NCBI RefSeq assembly: GCF_028372415.1
Contig: NC_092877.1
Coordinates: 250,991,510 to 251,055,509 of the forward strand
Direction: 5' to 3'
DNA from: Notamacropus eugenii
Lineage: Eukaryota > Chordata > Mammalia > Diprotodontia > Macropodidae
Length of the DNA: 64,000 nt
Below, piece after piece: positions 35,565 through 48,784 of this stretch. Numbering within the stretch: position 1 is the first letter of the stretch; each line of letters opens with the position of its first letter. A program made the position numbers and the translations under genes. The notes under the pieces are model-generated. The model made no database searches, was not told where the DNA came from, and worked only from the letters and a program-made list of their open reading frames with translations.

Positions 35565-37262
35565 ATTTTCTTGTAGAGTAAGATAGATTTTATACCCCAT
35601 TGCCTGTATAATTTATTTTCCATTCGCATGTAAAATCATTTTTTGACACTCATTTTTAAAGCTTTCAGTTCCACATTCTCTCCCTTTCCCCCTTCTCAAC
35701 CACCCTCATTGAAAAGGCAAGCAGTTCGATAAAGGTTATACATATGTGGCCATACAAAACTCCTCCATAACAATGATGCTGTGAAAGACTAACTATATTT
35801 CCCTCTATCCAGTCCTGCCCTCATTCATTCAATTCTCCCCTTGGACTGGTCCCTGTTTCAAAGTATTTGCTTCCAATGAACCTTCCCCCAAACTGACATC
35901 CCTTTTATTATCTCCCTTCTTTTATCTCCTTCTGTACTGCTTCCCTGTAGGGTAAGATCAACTTCCATACCTAATTGAGTGTGCATGTTATTCCCTCTTG
36001 AAATCAAATCATCTCACACTGTACTCTCTCTCTCCCTCCCTCCCTTTCTCCCTCCCTCCCCCTCTCTATGTATGTATATATTATATATGTGTGTATACAC
36101 ATATATAGGTGTGTATGGTATGTATATATATACACACATACATATTTATACATAGACATACACATGCGTACATATACATATACACATGCATATGAATGCA
36201 TGCACTCATAAATTTGTATGTATGAATGAATATATGTATGCATGTATATAAATGTGTCTATATACACATATGTGTATATACACATGCACATATGTATGTG
36301 TATACATACACATACATGTATATGTGTATATATGTGAACATATGTGTGTATTCATTTTCCCTCCAATTATCCTAACACTGAGAAATGCATTCAGAGTTAC
36401 AAATATTCTTTCCATGTAGGAATGTAAACAGTTTAACTTTAACAAGTCCCTTATGGTTTCTCTTTCCCATTTACTTTTTCATGCTTCTGTTGATTCTTGC
36501 ATTTGAAAGGGAAATTTTCTACTCAGATATGATCTTTTCAACAACAATGCTTGCAAGTCCTCTATTTCAATGAAGTTCTATTTTTCCCTTGAAGTATTAT
36601 GCTCAGTGTTGCTGGGTAGGTGATTCTTGATTTTAATGGTAGTTTCTTTGACCTCTGGAATATCATATTCCAAGTCCTCTGATGCCTTAATGAAGAATAT
36701 ACCAAGTCCTGTATTATTCTGTTTGTGTTTCCACAATAGTTGAATTGGTTTTTTATGGCTGCGTATAATATTTTTTCCTTAACTTAGAAACTCTGAAATT
36801 TGACTACAATACTCCTAGGAGTTTTCCTTTGGGGATCTCCTTCAGGAGGTCATCAGGGGATTTGTTCCATTTCTATTTTACTGTCTCGTTCCAGAATATC
36901 AGGGTAGTTTTTCTATATCATTTTTTGAAAGATAATGTCTATACTCTTTTTTTGGTTTTGGTTTTCAGGTACACCATGACTTTTTAAATTATCTCTCCTG
37001 GATATATTTTCCAGGTCAATTGGTTTTCCAGTGAGATATTTCCCAGTCTTCTATTTTTTTTTATTCTCTTGGTTTTATTTTGTAATATCTTGATTTCTCA
37101 TAAAGTCATTAGTTTTCATTTGCTCCATTATAATTTTTAAATAATTATTTTATTCAGTGAGCTTTTGTACTTTTTTTTCCAATTGACTCAATGCTTTTTA
37201 AGGCATTCTTCTCCCCACTGGCTTTTTTGAACTCTTTTTTCCCATTTGGGTTAATTCAGTTT
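35565..37262 (-). mobile_element. half-L1 (ORF1-only), antisense, part A: 3' module, spacer and ORF1 C-terminal half
   Basis: In sense (minus strand) the order is: ORF1 coiled coil near 37,262-37,130, ORF1 RNA-binding and C-terminal domains (about 37,130-36,480), spacer with a microsatellite, then a 3'UTR-like module ('gtggaactgaaagctttaaa') to about 35,565. The coiled-coil coding is cut at 37,262 by the sense L1 and resumes at 43,376. ORF2 is absent. Confidence 0.7.
36025..36350. repeat. TC-rich and TATG microsatellite within the half-L1 spacer
   Basis: A (TCCC/TCTC)-type tract at 36,025-36,066 passes into TATA/TATG/CATA units. Similar AT/AC tracts sit in the corresponding place of the copy at 45.7 kb, so the repeat seems to be seeded by the element itself. 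Confidence 0.85.
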
Positions 37263-40200
37263 TAATACCTCAGCACCCCAGAGGAATTAGGAAGACACTA
37301 GCACAGACAGGATCACTAACTGCTGAGCTCCCCTATGCTCTAGCTCAGCAGAGGAGGCCTCCTGTGGCCAGACTATCCCTCCCCCACAATTAATGTGTTA
37401 GCTCCAGGGGAACATCATGGAAACCCCAAAAGTTCTTACCTGGCTTCTGCTTTCCAACACCAGCCAGCTCAGCACCAGGTACGCTGAAGCCTTTTTAGTT
37501 TCTGTCTGAAAGAACCAGAGGCCACAACACACAAAGCCTCAACTTTTAGGCACAAGAACTGTGAGACAGAGCCTCCTGCACCACAGACACAGAGATTTAC
37601 TTTAAAAGTCGGGAAAAATGTGATTAACATGAGCAGGAAGTAAAGCAGAAAAGACCACTGAATCTTTCTATGGGGACAAGGACTAAAACAAAAATGCCAA
37701 TTAAGTCAGTATTGAGACTGTACTCCCATCTGAAACTTCAGAAGGGAATATGAACTGGTATGAAGCACAAAAAGCCTTGGAAGAGCTCAGGAAGGATTTT
37801 AAAGCACAAATTAGAGTAGAAGAAAAACTGATCATGATTTTAATAATATGAAAAAATCTCACAGATAAATTTTAAAAGGACAATTGGACAGATGCAAAAA
37901 GAAGTATAAAACATAACTGGAGAAATGAACTCTGTAAAAGGAATAATTGTACAGATGTATAGGGAGATGCAAAAGTTTACTGAAGAAAGCAATTTAATAA
38001 AAATTAGAGTTGGGCAAGTAGAAGCAAATGAATCTGTGAGACATCAAGAATCAGTCAAACAAAATCTAAAAAATTAAAAGATAGAATAAAATATAAAATA
38101 TCTAACTGCAAACACAACTGACCTAGAAAATAGAGACAGGAGAGAAAATCTAAGGATTAATTAGTCTAGCAGAAAGCCATGATGAATAAAAAGAGCATGA
38201 ACAATGTCATCCAAGAAATCATTTAGGAAAATTGCCCAGAAATCCTAGATCCAGAAGGCAAAATAGTCATTGAAAGATTCCACAGTTCACCTCCTGAAAG
38301 GGATCCCAAACTAAAAACACCAAGGAATATCATAGTCAAATTCCAGAACTATCAAGTGAACAAGAAAATACTGCAGACAGTGAGAAAGAAATAATTCAAA
38401 TATCGAGGAGCTACACTGAGAATCTCACAGGATCTTGCAGGTTCTACATAAAAAGATTGAAGGAAATGGAATACAATATACTGTAAGGCAAAGAAACTGG
38501 GACTACAACCAAGGATTAATTACAGAGCAAAACTGAGCATAATATTTCAGGCAAGAAGATGGACATTCAATGAAATAAAGAATTTCCAGACCTTCCTGAT
38601 AAAAGGAGAGAACACAATAGAAAATTCGATCTTCAAATGCAGGTCTCAAGAGAAGCATAAAAAAGTAAACAGAAAAAAAGAAACTTGTTATTCAATATGG
38701 GCAAACTATCTCCATCGCTATAAGGGAAGATGACACTTGTAAATATTGAGAATTTTATATTTATTATGACATATAAAAGGGATGTACATAGATAGAGGAA
38801 ATGGGTATAAATTAAATGATGTGATGATAATAAATGTGATTTAAGGGTGCAAAGGGAATGTATTGGGAGATATCAAAAGAAGGAGAAGAAAAAAAAATTC
38901 CATCACAGGAAGAGGCACAAAAATATATTACACTAGAGAGAAAGAGGGGGGAGAGATGAGTATTGTTTCAAAGGTACTCTTATCTGATTTAATTCAAAGA
39001 AGAGAACAATAAACTCAGTTAAGTATAGAAATTCAAACTAGCTCTATAGGCAGCAGGAGGGGAAGGAGGAAAGAAAAAGTAGGGGAGGCTAAAAGGGAGG
39101 GAAGAAGTAATAAGGGAAAAGAGGATTAAAAGGGTTGAAAGAAGGGAGGGAAGACTGAGGGAGGCAGTGGCCGCAAATTAAAACTCTATTGTGGAGGGGA
39201 AAGGAGAACTAAAAGAATAAACAACGAGAAAGGGGATGGAGGGAAAGATACAGATAGTAATCATAATTGTGAATGTGAATGGCATGAACTCTTGCATAAA
39301 AGGGAGACAGATAGCAGAATGGAATAAAAACCATAATCCAACAATATGTTGCTTGCAAGAAACATAGTTGAAAGTGAAAGATACACACAGGTTACATGTA
39401 AAAGGTTAGAGCAAAATATTTTGTGCTTCAGCTGATGTAAAAAAAAAAGCAGGAGAAACAATCCTAATCTCAGACAAAGCAAAAGTAGAAATAGATCTAA
39501 TCAAAAGAGATAAGGAGGAAAACTATATCCTGCCAAAAGGCACCATAGACAGCAAAGCAATTTCATTATTAAACATATATGCTCCAAGTGGTATAGCATC
39601 CAGGTTCTTAGAGGAGAAGTTAAGGGAGTTATAGGAAGAAATAGACAGCAAAACTATACTAGTGGGGGACCACACCTCTCCCTCTCTGAACCTGATAAAT
39701 GTAACCTCAAAATAAACAAGAAAGAATTTAAGTATTTGAATAAAACTCTGCATAAGGTAGATATGATAGATCTCTGGAGAAAATTGAATGGGGATAGAAA
39801 GGAATGCACCTTTTCCTCAGTGGTACATGGCACATTTACAAAAATTGAACATGTACTAGGCCATAAAATCCTCCCAAACCAGTGTAGAAAGGCAGAGATA
39901 GTCATTCTTCTCAGGTAATAGTGCAATAAAAATTATATGCCATCAAAGGCCATGGAAACACAAACCAAAAATTAATTGGAAACTAAACAATCCAATACTA
40001 AAGAATGGGTTGGCTTAACAACAAATTATAGAAAGAACCAACAACTTCATTCAAGAGTATAATAATAATGAGACAATCTACCAAATCATATGAGATACTG
40101 CAAAAGAAGTTCTTAGAGGAAGTTTTATATCTTTCAATGCCTACATGAAAAGAATAGAGAAATAGGAGATCAATGAATTGGGTATGCAGCCAAAAAAAAC

Positions 40201-43200
40201 AAAAAAGGAAAAACTGAAATTTCCAAGTAAATATAAAATTAGAAATACTGAAAACTAAGGGAGAGATTAATTAATAAAATCAAATTGAGAAAACTATTGA
40301 ACTAATAAATAAAAATAAAAATTGGTTTTATGAAAAAGGAACAATAAAATTGATAAACTTTTGGGCAATTTGATTAAAAAAAAAGAAAGAGGAAAACCCA
40401 ACAACCAATACCAACATTGAAAAAGGTGAATTCACCTCCGATGAGTAGGAAATTAAAACAATAATTGGAAATTACTTTGCCCAACTATATTTCCATAAAT
40501 TCCACAAGCTAAATGTGATGGATGAATATTTTAAAAAATAATAATTTATCAGGTTAACAGAGGAAGAAGATGAGTGCTTAAATAACCCCATCTCAGTAAA
40601 AGAAATCAAACAAGCCATCAATGAACTTCCTAGGCAAAAATTTCCAGGGCAATATGTATTTGCAAGTAAATTCTATCAAACATTTAAAAAACAAGTAATT
40701 CCAATACTATATCTACTATTTCAGAAAATTGCCGAAGGAGTCCTACCACATTCTTTTTTATGATACAAATATGATTCTGACCCCAAAAACAGGAAGAGCC
40801 AAAACAGAAGGAATTTATAGACCAATTCCTCTAATGAATATAGATGCAAAAATTTAAAATAAGATATTAGCAAAGAGAATACAACAATTTATCATGAGAA
40901 TAATACAGTATGACTAGGAAGAATTTATAACAGAAATGCAGGGGTGGTTAAATATTGGAAAAAACTATTAGCATTATTCATCATATCAGCAACAAAACTA
41001 ACAAAAAACACATGATTATCTCAATAGATGCAGAAAATGCTTTTGACAAAATACAACACCCATTCCTATTGAAAACACTGGAAAGCATAGGAATAAATGG
41101 AACTTTCCATTAAATAATAAGCGGTATCTACCTAAAACCATCAGCAAACATTACATGCAGTGGGGACAAACTAGATGCATTTTCAGTAAGGTCAGAGGTG
41201 AAACAAGTATGTCCATTACACCACGGTTATTTGATAGGGTATTAGAAATGCTAGCTGTGGCAAAAAGAATTTGAAGTTATTAGAATAGACAAAGAAGAAA
41301 CTAAGTCATCACTCTTTGAAGATGACATGATGATATACTTAAACGATCCCAGAAAACCAAATAAAACATTTTTGAAATAATAAATTTGGCAAAGTTGAAG
41401 ATTACAAAATTAACCCACATAAAAAATCTGCATTTCTATACACTACTAATAAAGCCCAACAAGAGCTAGAAAGAGAAATCCCATTTAAGCTGTGGTAAAC
41501 ACTATAAAATATTTGGGAGTCTATCTGCCAAAACAAACCCAGGCACTATGTTAACATAATTACAAAATACTTTTTGCACAGATAAAGTCAGATACAAGTA
41601 AGTGGAACATCAATTGCTTGTGGGTACATCGAGCTAATATACTAAAAATGAAAATCTACCCAATTAATTTACTTATTCAGTGCCATACCAATAAAACCAG
41701 CAGATAGCTATTTTCTATAGCTAGAAAAAAATATTATCAAAATTCATCTGGAAGAACAATAGGTGTAGTACATCAAGAAAACTAATTCAATGAAATGCTA
41801 GAAAAGATGATGTAGCCCTACCAGTTCTCAAATTGTGTTATAAAGCAGCAATCATCAAAACCACTTGGTACTGGCTAAGAAACAGAGGGATAGACTAGTG
41901 GAATATGTTAGGTACTCAAGACACAGTAATCAATGAATACAGCAATCTACTGTTTGATAAACACAAGGACCCCAGTTTTGGGGATAAGAACTCACTGTTT
42001 AATAAAAATTGCTGCTATGGCTGGATATTAGTGTGGTGGAACTGGGCATAGACTAATGCCTGACACTGTACACAAGAACAAAGTCCAAATGGATACATAA
42101 TCTAGGTAAAAAGATTGATACTACAAACAAATTAGATGAGCAAGAAATAGTGTATTTATCAGATATATAGAGAATGGAGAAATTTATGACCAGTAAGAGA
42201 CAGAAAACATTATGGATAATTTTGAGTATAATAAAGTGCAAAGTTTTTCACAAACACACCCAGTGTAACAAAGATTAGGAGGCAAGCAGAAAATTGGGAA
42301 AGAATTTTTGCAAATAGTGTCCATGATAAAGGTCTCATTTCTAAAATATATAGATAACTGAGTGAAATGTACAAGAATACAAGTCATTCCCCAATTGATA
42401 AATGGTCAAAGGATATGAACAGGGAATTTACAGAGGAAAAAATTTAAATTGTCTATAATCTTAAGAAAAATTCTCTAAATCACTATTGATTAGAGAGATG
42501 CAAATCAAAACAACTCTGAGATACCACACCATACCTATAAGATTGTTTATCATGACAAAACAGGAAAATGACAAAAGTTGGAGAAGATATGGGAAGAGTT
42601 GGAACACTAATTCATTGCTGGTGGAGCTGTGAACTGATTCAACCATTTGGTAGAGCAATTTAGAACTATGCCCAAGGAGTACAGAAATGTGCATACCCTT
42701 TGTCCCAGCAATATTGCTTCTGAGACTCTATCCCAAAGCAATCATAGAAATGAAAAATTGTCCCACATGTACAGAAATATAGCAGCTCTCTTGTAATGGA
42801 CAAAAAATGGAATTCAATGGCTTGCCAATCATTTAGAGAAATGATTGAACAAGTTGTGGTATATGAATGTAATGGAATACTACTATGCTATGAGAGATGA
42901 TGAACAGGGCAACTTTAGAGAAGCCTAGAAAGACTTATATGAACTGATGCTGAGTGAAAGGAACAGAACCAGGAGGACGTTGTACACAGCAACAACCACA
43001 TTGTGCAAGAAATTTTTTGGTAGACTTGATACTGCATTGTAATGCATGAACTTAAAATAATTCCAATGGACTCTTGACTCAAAACGCCTCCCATATCCAG
43101 AGAAAGAACTGTAGAATTTGATCGCAGATAGAGATAGACCATTTTCTTCGGTGTTTGGTTTGGTTTGGTTTGGTTTGGTTTTGTGGTTTCTTCCATTCAT

Positions 43201-43375
43201 TTTAATTCTTCTATGCAGCATGCATTTAATAAGAATGTCCATGTAGAATCTATGCAGGATTGTTTTCTGTCTCAGGGAGGGAGTGTGGAGGGAGTGGAAA
43301 AAAATCTAAGGTATATGGAAGTAATTGTCGAACACTGAAAACAAATAAAATAATTCAATTAAAAATAAAGATTTT
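37263..43375 (+). mobile_element. nearly full-length L1 (5'UTR truncated), ORF1 and ORF2 decayed
   Basis: Order: rear of the 5'UTR (37,263-37,620), ORF1 (about 37,628-38,670), spacer (38,680-39,240), ORF2 endonuclease from 39,262 (VNVNGMNS… and CCLQET motifs), RT (40,580-41,900), C-terminal domain (41,900-42,960), and a 3'UTR ending in A-rich sequence at 43,375. The RT core reads LFEDDMMIY at 41,311-41,337, so both catalytic aspartates are kept although the preceding alanine is changed. Numerous stops and frameshifts prevent any full protein. ORF2 would supply endonuclease and reverse transcriptase for target-primed insertion. Confidence 0.8.
43151..43190 (+). repeat. (TTTGG)n in the L1 3'UTR
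   Basis: Six near-perfect TTTGG units inside the 3'UTR. The NQTKP repeats in minus-strand frames come from it. Confidence 0.85.
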
Positions 43376-44117
43376 TTTGTGTTTCTTGTAAAAAACTGTT
43401 GACTCTTTTTTCATGGTTTCCTTACATTGCTCTCTTTTTCATTCCCATTTTTTCCTCTACTTCTCTTACTTGATTTTCAAAATCCTTTTTGGGCTCTTCT
43501 ATGGCATCAGAGGCTTTGGATGCAGGAGCTTTGACTTTGTTGTCTTCTTTTGACTAAAAGTTTTGATGTTCCTCATCATAAATGATGTAAGAAAATACTT
43601 CTTCATGGAGAAAGTAAAAATCTATAGCCTATTTCCTTTTCCCCTGTTTATTATCCAATCCAATTACTTGACTTTTGAACTTTATTAAATGCAAGCCTCC
43701 AGAAGCAGCCTCCATTTCAGCAGCAGCTGCACTCACCCTGGGGCTGGGGCAGGGCCCCACTTACCTCTCATTCAGGTGATAGACTCTTCCCATTGACCTT
43801 TGAAACTCTCTTTACTGTTTGTGAATTGAGAAGTCTGAAATCCATAGCAGATTCCAGTGATTCAGTGCCTTAAGGCCTGTTTCTGTTCTGTCCATTCTGG
43901 TGTTGAACCCTGAACTAGTCTTCACTCCCAGCTTGGTGCAATAGGTCCTTCCTGTCGACCTTGCAGATTGTCTTGGGCTGGAAATTTGCTTCATTCTGTC
44001 GTTTTATGGCTTTTGCTGTTGTAGAATTTGTTTATAGCCATTTTTACAGATTTTTTGAGGGTTTTTGGGGGAGATCTGTAGCAGGTCCCTGGTTCTACTT
44101 TGCTATCTTGACTCCCT
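43376..44117 (-). mobile_element. half-L1, antisense, part B: ORF1 N-terminal half and 5'UTR
   Basis: Continuation of 35,565-37,262. In sense it begins at about 44,117 with a 'gggagtcaagatagcaaag' start, followed by the 5'UTR (44,110-43,680), the ORF1 start near 43,670-43,600, and the coiled-coil N-terminus ending at 43,376. Aligning both edges with the intact ORF1 at 57.4-57.8 kb shows that the two parts are consecutive apart from roughly 10-15 bp. Confidence 0.75.
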
Positions 44118-45085
44118 ATTAATCTTTATTAAAAATGTGGGTTCCTCAAGTGATATGAGGCAAAGCAAAATTTACCAATGTAAATTTACTGTTGACCTAC
44201 AAACCACAATTAGTTTTAGACACTTTGCACTAGCCTGGCAAAATATGCTCTCTGTGAAGGGGGGTGGTCAATTGGAATAAGTTTGGACAGAATTCAAAAT
44301 GTGGAAGATGGTATAGATGCTTAGACTGGGCAAACAACAATTTTCTAGAGGTGGTTTATATTTGTCTTTGTCCTCAATCCATGCAATTCTTTAGAAAAAA
44401 GAAATGCATCTTCATTTTTTGCCATCTTCAAACAATTTAACTTAATGTAAATTGCATATATGGCTAAAAACAATTGCTCAATAGTGAGCAATGTATTTCC
44501 AAATGCTGACGTTTTCAAAACTCATTAGTACTTATCTGATGATAACTTGCCTATAATGCTCTTATTGCATTAATTTAAGCTACAACACAACTAAGCTGTC
44601 CAAAAGTAAAATTTGTGCTCTTATATAAACTTTCATGAACCCTTTAGCATTTCCCCTGATTTACTTTAAATACCGTCCTATTGTTATACCAATTTAATCT
44701 AATGAATTATGGTTCCTTGGTGGTGATGGTTTCATAGGACATTTAAGTCTGCCACAGGTGACCAGCAGTTATGAAAGAAAAATTGAGGTTCTTAGATTCT
44801 ATAGAACGTAACTACTTCCAAATTTATCTACTACAAAAAGTTAAGTTTTTTCAATGCCCTAAATGTCAGTTCAAAACTATCTAAATGTATGAAAGATTTC
44901 ATGAGTGCATTCAACCTGACTACTTTTTATCACCTTCTAGCCCCATTCAGATACTGACCCTGAACAGGCCTAACAAGCTCATTAAGCTTGAGACTTGCCC
45001 AAATCAAATTTTAACAGTAGTGACAACAAATTGGAAGTCTAGTTAGAAACACATTTTTATTCTTAAATGTGCCAATAAAAAAATC
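44118..45085. other. near-unique sequence between two half-L1s
   Basis: About 970 bp with no recognised repeat, RNA or coding feature. It is the longest repeat-free interval between 19 and 49 kb. Confidence 0.4.
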
Positions 45086-46884
45086 CCTATCTCCCTCCCC
45101 TCTCTTTCCCTGGAGGGCAAGATAGATTTCTGCACCCCATTGCCTGTACATCTTATTTTCCACTTGCATACATATACAATTTTTAACATTCATTTTTAAA
45201 GCTTTGAGTTTCACATCTCTTTCTTTTGCCCTTCTCAACAACCCCCATTGAGAATGCAAGCAATCCAATAGAGATCATACACGTATAGCCATGCAAAACA
45301 ATTCCTTAACAGTCATGTTGTGTAAGGCTAATGACATTTCCCTCTATCCTGTCCTGCCCTCCATTTATTCCATTCTCTTCCTTCACCTGTCCTCCCACAG
45401 TAGTATTTGCTTCTGATTACCCCTTCCCACAATCTACCATCCTTTCTATTATATCTTTCCTGTCCCTTACCCTTTTTCTTCCTGAAGGGTAAGATAGGTT
45501 TCTGTATCCAATTGAGCTTATGTTATTCCCTTCATAAGCCAAATCTGATGAGCGTAAGGCTCACTTATTCCTTTTCACCTCCTCTTTCTTCCCCTCCATT
45601 GTAAAATCTTTCTCTTGCCTCTTTTAAGTGAAATTATTTTGTATATTCTACCTCTCCCTTTTTCTCTACCTCAGGACATTACTCTCAACAGTTGATTTTA
45701 TTGTTTAGGTATGCTCCCTTCATATTTAACATACTGTGAGACTTTTGTCCACACACGTACATGTATGTATACACACATACATGCACACACACAATCCTTT
45801 AACAAGCTGCTGACTCGTTTTTCATGATTTTCTTGCATTGTTCTTATTACACTTCCAAATTTTTCCTCCACCTCTCTTACTTGATTTTCAAAATTCCTTT
45901 TTAGGTCTTTAATAGCCTGAGATCATTTCATATTTTTTGGAAGCTTTGAATGTGAGAGCCTTGATCTTGCTGTCTTCTTTCAGTTGTATGCTTTGGTCTA
46001 CCTCTGGTTATAGTCTTCCATCTTCCTCATCCACAAGGATGGAAGAAAATATCTTTTCACTGAGAAAGCAACTTCCCACTGTCTTATGTTTGCCCTCTTG
46101 GGACATTTTCCCAGTCAATTATGTGACTTTTGAGTCCTTTGTCAAATCGTGGGTATACCAACCCAAGCTTATACCAACTAAGCCTTCAGAAGTTTTGTGC
46201 AGCTGTTTTCAGAGATATCTCCAGGGATCTGTAAGTTCTCAGTTCTTCCAAAGTGGCATAGTCAAGGGAGAGGTGTTTACTCTTCTCCTGACTTGTGCTC
46301 TGTTCTGAGCAATAACAAGCACTCTTTTCTTCCCTGGAACTGTGAGTAGGATTCCCTCTCCACAGTCCCCACCACCCCCACCACCCTGGCGCTCCTCCTC
46401 ACCCTAGGACAGCCACTCAGGACTGAGACCTTATCAGTTGATTGATTCCTCAACAGTCTGTAAGTAGGGAACTCCTGAAAGGGCCCGTCTAAGGGTTGTT
46501 TCTACCACTTTCCTGGGGCTGGGACTTGAACATCATCCCCTCTCACCCACATGATAGAATTTTCTCACTTATCTTTGAAGTGATCTTTAGCATTTGTGGA
46601 TTGAGAAATATGGAAACTCCAGCAGTTGCCCATGACTCAGTGCCCTAAATCCAATCTTGTCTGAGCTGACATGGTTCATGCTGAGCTGCACTCTACACTG
46701 AGCCCAGTGCAATAGACCTTTCCTGTCTGTCTTCCAGTTTGTCTTGGGCTGGAAATCTTTTTCACTCTGTCATTTTGTGGTTCCTGCTGCTTTGGAAATT
46801 GTTTAGATTCATTTTTGCAAGCATTGAGGGGTTTGTAGGGAGAACTCAAGCAGGTCCTAGTTTTGACTCCACCATCTTACCTCT
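45086..46884 (-). mobile_element. half-L1 (ORF1-only), antisense, with ORF1 C-terminal half deleted
   Basis: In sense it starts at about 46,884 (an 'agaggtaagatggtggagtc' start) with the 5'UTR to about 46,130, then the ORF1 N-terminus and coiled coil (46,120-45,815). It jumps to the spacer and 3'UTR-like module (45,790-45,086; 'gaaactcaaagctttaaaaa' is the L1 3'UTR phrase). The RNA-binding and C-terminal domains of ORF1 and all of ORF2 are missing. An AC/TACA microsatellite lies at the junction (45,745-45,795). Confidence 0.7.
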
Positions 46885-47129
46885 GATTCGCTCCCCCCAT
46901 CCAATCCATGCAGTTCTTAAGGGACCATAGTAACTAAATGCTCTTTATAATTCTCCTTTGCCAGCACCAATTCCCAGGTTAACAATATACACTTTGGTCT
47001 GTCCTCCATACCGCCTGTAACATGACATGGTGTCTAATTTTTGTGCTCACTGTACTTTACAATGACCATATCTGAGTCAAGGTACTACCTACCTCCACTC
47101 AGTGATTCAAGGACTCCCCCACCCCCCCT
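46885..47129. other. unannotated spacer
   Basis: Short stretch between two antisense elements, including a C-run near 47,116-47,129. Nothing recognised. Confidence 0.35.
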
Positions 47130-48782
47130 TTTTTAGCAAAGTACTAAAAGTCTAACAGTTGATTGAATGTTGTATTTTTTTCATTTACAGTTGTGCTTAA
47201 CTTTGCTGGGTATGATATTTTCAGCCAGAGGTCTAGTTCTTTTGCTCTTCAATATATGCAGTTCTAAAACCTGCTATCTATACAGTTACCAACAATAGGA
47301 CTTGTGTGATTCTAATTGTAGACTATCATAAATAAATTAATTTTTTCATGTTTCTTATAATATTTTATCATTGATCTGGGAGTTTCAGAATTTAAATATA
47401 ATAGCTCTGTGAGTTGTGGTTTGTTTTTTTCTATTTCTACTTTCCCCTCTTTTTCTAATGTTTCAGAATAATTTTCTTTAATTATTTCTTATTATATCAA
47501 GATTCATTTTTTGGTCAGAACTTTCAGTTACTTCAAATATTCTTACATTTTTTCTTCTTGATCTGTTCCCAAATTCATTGTTTTTCTTATAAGATGTTTC
47601 ACATTCTCTTCTCTTTTCTCATTTTATGCACACACACGCATATGTGTGTGTATATATATATACACACATATGTATTCATATAGGTGTATACATGTACATA
47701 TGTATATATGCCTATGTATGTATATACATGTGTATATATGTATGTGTTTGTGCATGTGTGTGTGTGTGTATTTTTCTTCATCTCTTATCACTTCACTGAC
47801 TTCCCCTTGCCCAATTCTGATTTTCAAGGAGTCATTTTCTTCCTTAAGATTCTGGATCTCCTCTTCTAATTGGTTGACTTTCTTGGCTTTGTTTTGGGAT
47901 TGTTTTTCTTGTATTATTCATATTTTCTTGTATTATTCATATTTTTATTTTTAATTTTTTCTTCCATCTCTCTCATGTCATTTTAAAAGTCATTTTTAAG
48001 TTCTTCAGAGGATTCTTTTTGTGCAGGTGACCAGTTGGCATTACTCTTTGAAGTAGAAGAGGGTTTCTTTTCTTCTGTATCTGCCTCTGAAGATGAACTC
48101 CAGTCTTCTGTGTTCCCATACTAGCTCTCTATACTTGGATTCTTTCTCCCTTGCCTATGGAACTTTTTTGGTAATAATTTAGTTTGTATAATCACTTCCA
48201 GTTCTGTGGTATGGGGGATGATAGTTCTGACCTGTGATCCTTTTTAAGTTCTCCCCTATGACCTTGAATTCAAACCAAAGTCTCTAGCATTCTGTAAGTG
48301 CCCACAGTCAGCAACATCCTGCCCCATTGTTTCTGAACTTACCTGGCCTGTGCCCATTCCTTCTCACCATCATCACTCTTAGCACCACAGTTGTATCTGG
48401 TGTTACTTTTCAGCAGAGGTTCCCTAGATCTGATGCCCAGTTCCCCTCACTTTACTCCTAACTCCCTTTGCTTTCTACCTACTGGGGATGGGGGTAAAAG
48501 TTCCTGTGTCTGGTGTCAAGACAGCTTCAATGTTGTTTAAATGTCCTGATGCTAGTTGCTAGAGTGAACCTTAACCTGAAGGTATTTAATGACATACTGG
48601 GATTTTTCTTCAGGTCTTCTCTGACTGTGCTAAGTAAACCCCTGTTCTGCCCCTACTTGTATTAATTTTCACAGCTCTATATTCACCAAGAAGTGATATT
48701 TTATCTCTTTTTTGGAGGAAAATATTGAGACCTGCAAATTTTCTGACCTACTTCACCATCTTCCCAGAATCCTCTCCCAGAT
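47130..48782 (-). mobile_element. HAL1-like L1 5' portion (5'UTR and ORF1), antisense
   Basis: In sense it starts at about 48,782 ('ttctgggaagatggtgaag'), with the 5'UTR to about 48,130, then an ORF1-type frame (from about 48,112) with a coiled coil (48,000-47,800) and the RNA-binding and C-terminal part to about 47,170. It belongs to a different subfamily from the neighbour at 45.1-46.9 kb. No ORF2 is attached. Confidence 0.6.
47630..47772. repeat. CA/TATG microsatellite inside the ORF1 region
   Basis: CA, TATA, TATG and TG units interrupt the antisense ORF1. The threonine/histidine-rich and tyrosine-rich frames over it are artefacts. Confidence 0.9.
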
Positions 48783-48784
48783 TA

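Noticed and set aside
35565..43375. Opposed L1 pieces meeting at 37,262 read as a twin-priming inversion of one L1
   Set aside because: The sense L1 contains its own complete ORF1 and spacer, overlapping what the antisense piece carries, and the antisense element continues at 43,376. Two separate elements explain this better.
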